A stretch of 6,214 nucleotides of DNA, taken from NCBI GenBank assembly GCA_027296205.1, contig JAPUJM010000253.1, positions 1 to 6,214 of the forward strand. Reading direction: 5' to 3'. A program made the position numbers and the translations under genes. Position 1 is the stretch's first letter, and each line of letters starts with the position of its first letter. This document shows positions 5,647 to 6,214 of this stretch, in pieces. The notes beneath the pieces were generated by a model, which made no database searches, had not been told where the DNA came from, and was given only the letters and a program-made list of their open reading frames with translations. This DNA is from Actinomycetota bacterium. GTDB lineage: Bacteria; Actinomycetota; Acidimicrobiia; Spongiisociales; ZC4RG35.

Positions 5647-5662
5647 GGTAGCGCATAACGGC
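5647..5662. repeat. Half copy F of the palindromic repeat at the IS junction
   Basis: GGTAGCGCATA (5647-5657) equals the outer arm of the palindrome in reverse orientation, followed by ACGGC. The bases ATAACGGC are shared with copy E. The other arm is missing: from about 5663 the sequence is that of the IS30-type end. The simplest reading is a full repeat split by the insertion sequence. Confidence 0.55.
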
Positions 5663-6214
5663 TGCCGCCTCAAGGCGTGAACGCAACACCTTCGGCGAGA
5701 GTTGTGGTGTCTCGCTGGGAGGTGTGGCGTGTCGAGAAGGTTTACAGAGGCGGAGATTGCCGAGGTGTGGGAGCGACGGAAGGCGGGTGAGCTGACTCGG
5801 TCGATTGCTCGTCGTCTGGGTCGTAACGGGTCGTCGATTCGGCGATTGTTTGAGGATGCTGGTGGGGTACCTCCGGCACCACGGCGTCGAGCAGAGCGGC
5901 ACTTGACGCTTGTGGAGCGTGAAGAGATCTCGCGTGGGGTGGCTGCAGGGGATTCGTTGCGGGTGATCGCGAGCCGGCTCGGTCGGGCACCCTCGACGGT
6001 GTCACGGGAGGTGGCTGGTAACGGTGGCCGAAGCGGGTATCGGGCACATCGAGCGGACCGGGCGGCGTGGCAACGGGCTCGCCGTCCCCAACCCTGTTTG
6101 CTGGCCACCAACTCGAAGTTGCGTGCCGAGGTCGAGGAAAAGCTGGCCATTCGGTGGTCCCCGCAGCAGATCTCTGGCTGGTTACGACACACGTACCCTT
6201 CAGATGAGGCGATG
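5663..6214 (+). mobile_element. IS30-family insertion sequence, left part (runs off the window)
   Basis: The element is recognised by its transposase, which starts at 5729. A terminal inverted repeat is proposed at about 5663-5690: it starts TGCCGCC and contains AACGCAACA at 5680-5688. That motif is also found, at the same distance from the tip, in the E. coli IS30 end as I remember it (TG, 15 bases, AACGCAACA). The right end, the catalytic part of the transposase and any target duplication lie outside the window, so the left boundary is uncertain by a few bases. Confidence 0.7.
5729..6214 (+). CDS. IS30-family transposase, N-terminal part (truncated by window end)
   Basis: From GTG 5729 the frame is open for 162 codons to the last base. 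Residues about 5-45 form a first helix-turn-helix (EAEIAEVWERRKAGELTRSI, then ARRLGRNGSSIRRLF). Residues about 58-97 form the second, typical of IS30 transposases (LTLVEREEISRG, then LRVIASRLGRAPSTVSREV). Next come YRAHRADRAAWQRARRP (104-120) and the WSPQQISGWLR motif (143-153), which precedes the DDE catalytic domain in this family. That domain is not in the window. These parts bind the element's ends. GGGAGGT at 5717-5723 sits 5 bases before the start. Nothing seen suggests the gene is broken, but intactness cannot be judged. Confidence 0.93.
   Translation, partial: MSRRFTEAEIAEVWERRKAGELTRSIARRLGRNGSSIRRLFEDAGGVPPAPRRRAERHLTLVEREEISRGVAAGDSLRVIASRLGRAPSTVSREVAGNGGRSGYRAHRADRAAWQRARRPQPCLLATNSKLRAEVEEKLAIRWSPQQISGWLRHTYPSDEAM

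Noticed and set aside
5038..6192. 384-residue minus-strand open frame across the RDD gene and transposase
   Set aside because: It is antisense to two well-supported genes and is rich in Arg, Asp and His with no recognisable domain.

Overview
The window looks like chromosomal DNA from a high-GC Gram-positive bacterium, most likely an actinobacterium. The grounds are GC-rich third codon positions, GTG starts behind AGGAG-like ribosome sites, an RDD membrane protein, and a secreted protein with a PETTTTTV linker of the kind common in Acidimicrobiia. That class assignment is inference. No rRNA, tRNA or CRISPR array is visible.

Layout. Positions 1-408 hold no convincing complete gene. A minus-strand secreted, membrane-anchored protein occupies 409-1113. 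After a 420-base gene-poor stretch comes a small two-helix membrane protein on the plus strand (1534-1773). On the minus strand a four-helix membrane protein (3788 to 3381) precedes a divergent S-adenosylhomocysteine hydrolase homologue (3191 to 2040). Then come three short genes, each alone: a putative dimeric alpha/beta-barrel protein (4059-4346, plus), a VOC/glyoxalase-fold protein (4753 to 4418, minus) and an RDD-family membrane protein (5053-5583, plus). From about 5663 to the right edge lies the left end of an IS30-family insertion sequence, whose transposase starts at 5729 and is cut by the window end.

The most unusual signal is a short palindromic repeat scattered between the genes. 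Its shared core is CGGCACATATGCGCTACC with an upstream CATAT, and the complete form is an inverted repeat around a 6-base centre. Clear copies lie at 272-302, 1258-1288, 4373-4403 and 4824-4857, with a degenerate copy at 3973-3988 and a half copy at 5647-5662. Every copy lies outside the annotated genes, and several intervals between neighbouring copies hold exactly one gene. The half copy stops where the predicted IS30 left end begins, which fits insertion of the element into the palindrome.

The genes do not form one obvious pathway. The SAH-hydrolase homologue keeps its NAD site and catalytic lysine but has changed adenine-side residues and lacks the C-terminal tail, so it may act on another substrate. 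The region reads as an accessory collection of small, independently placed genes separated by a repeat, with later insertion-sequence invasion.
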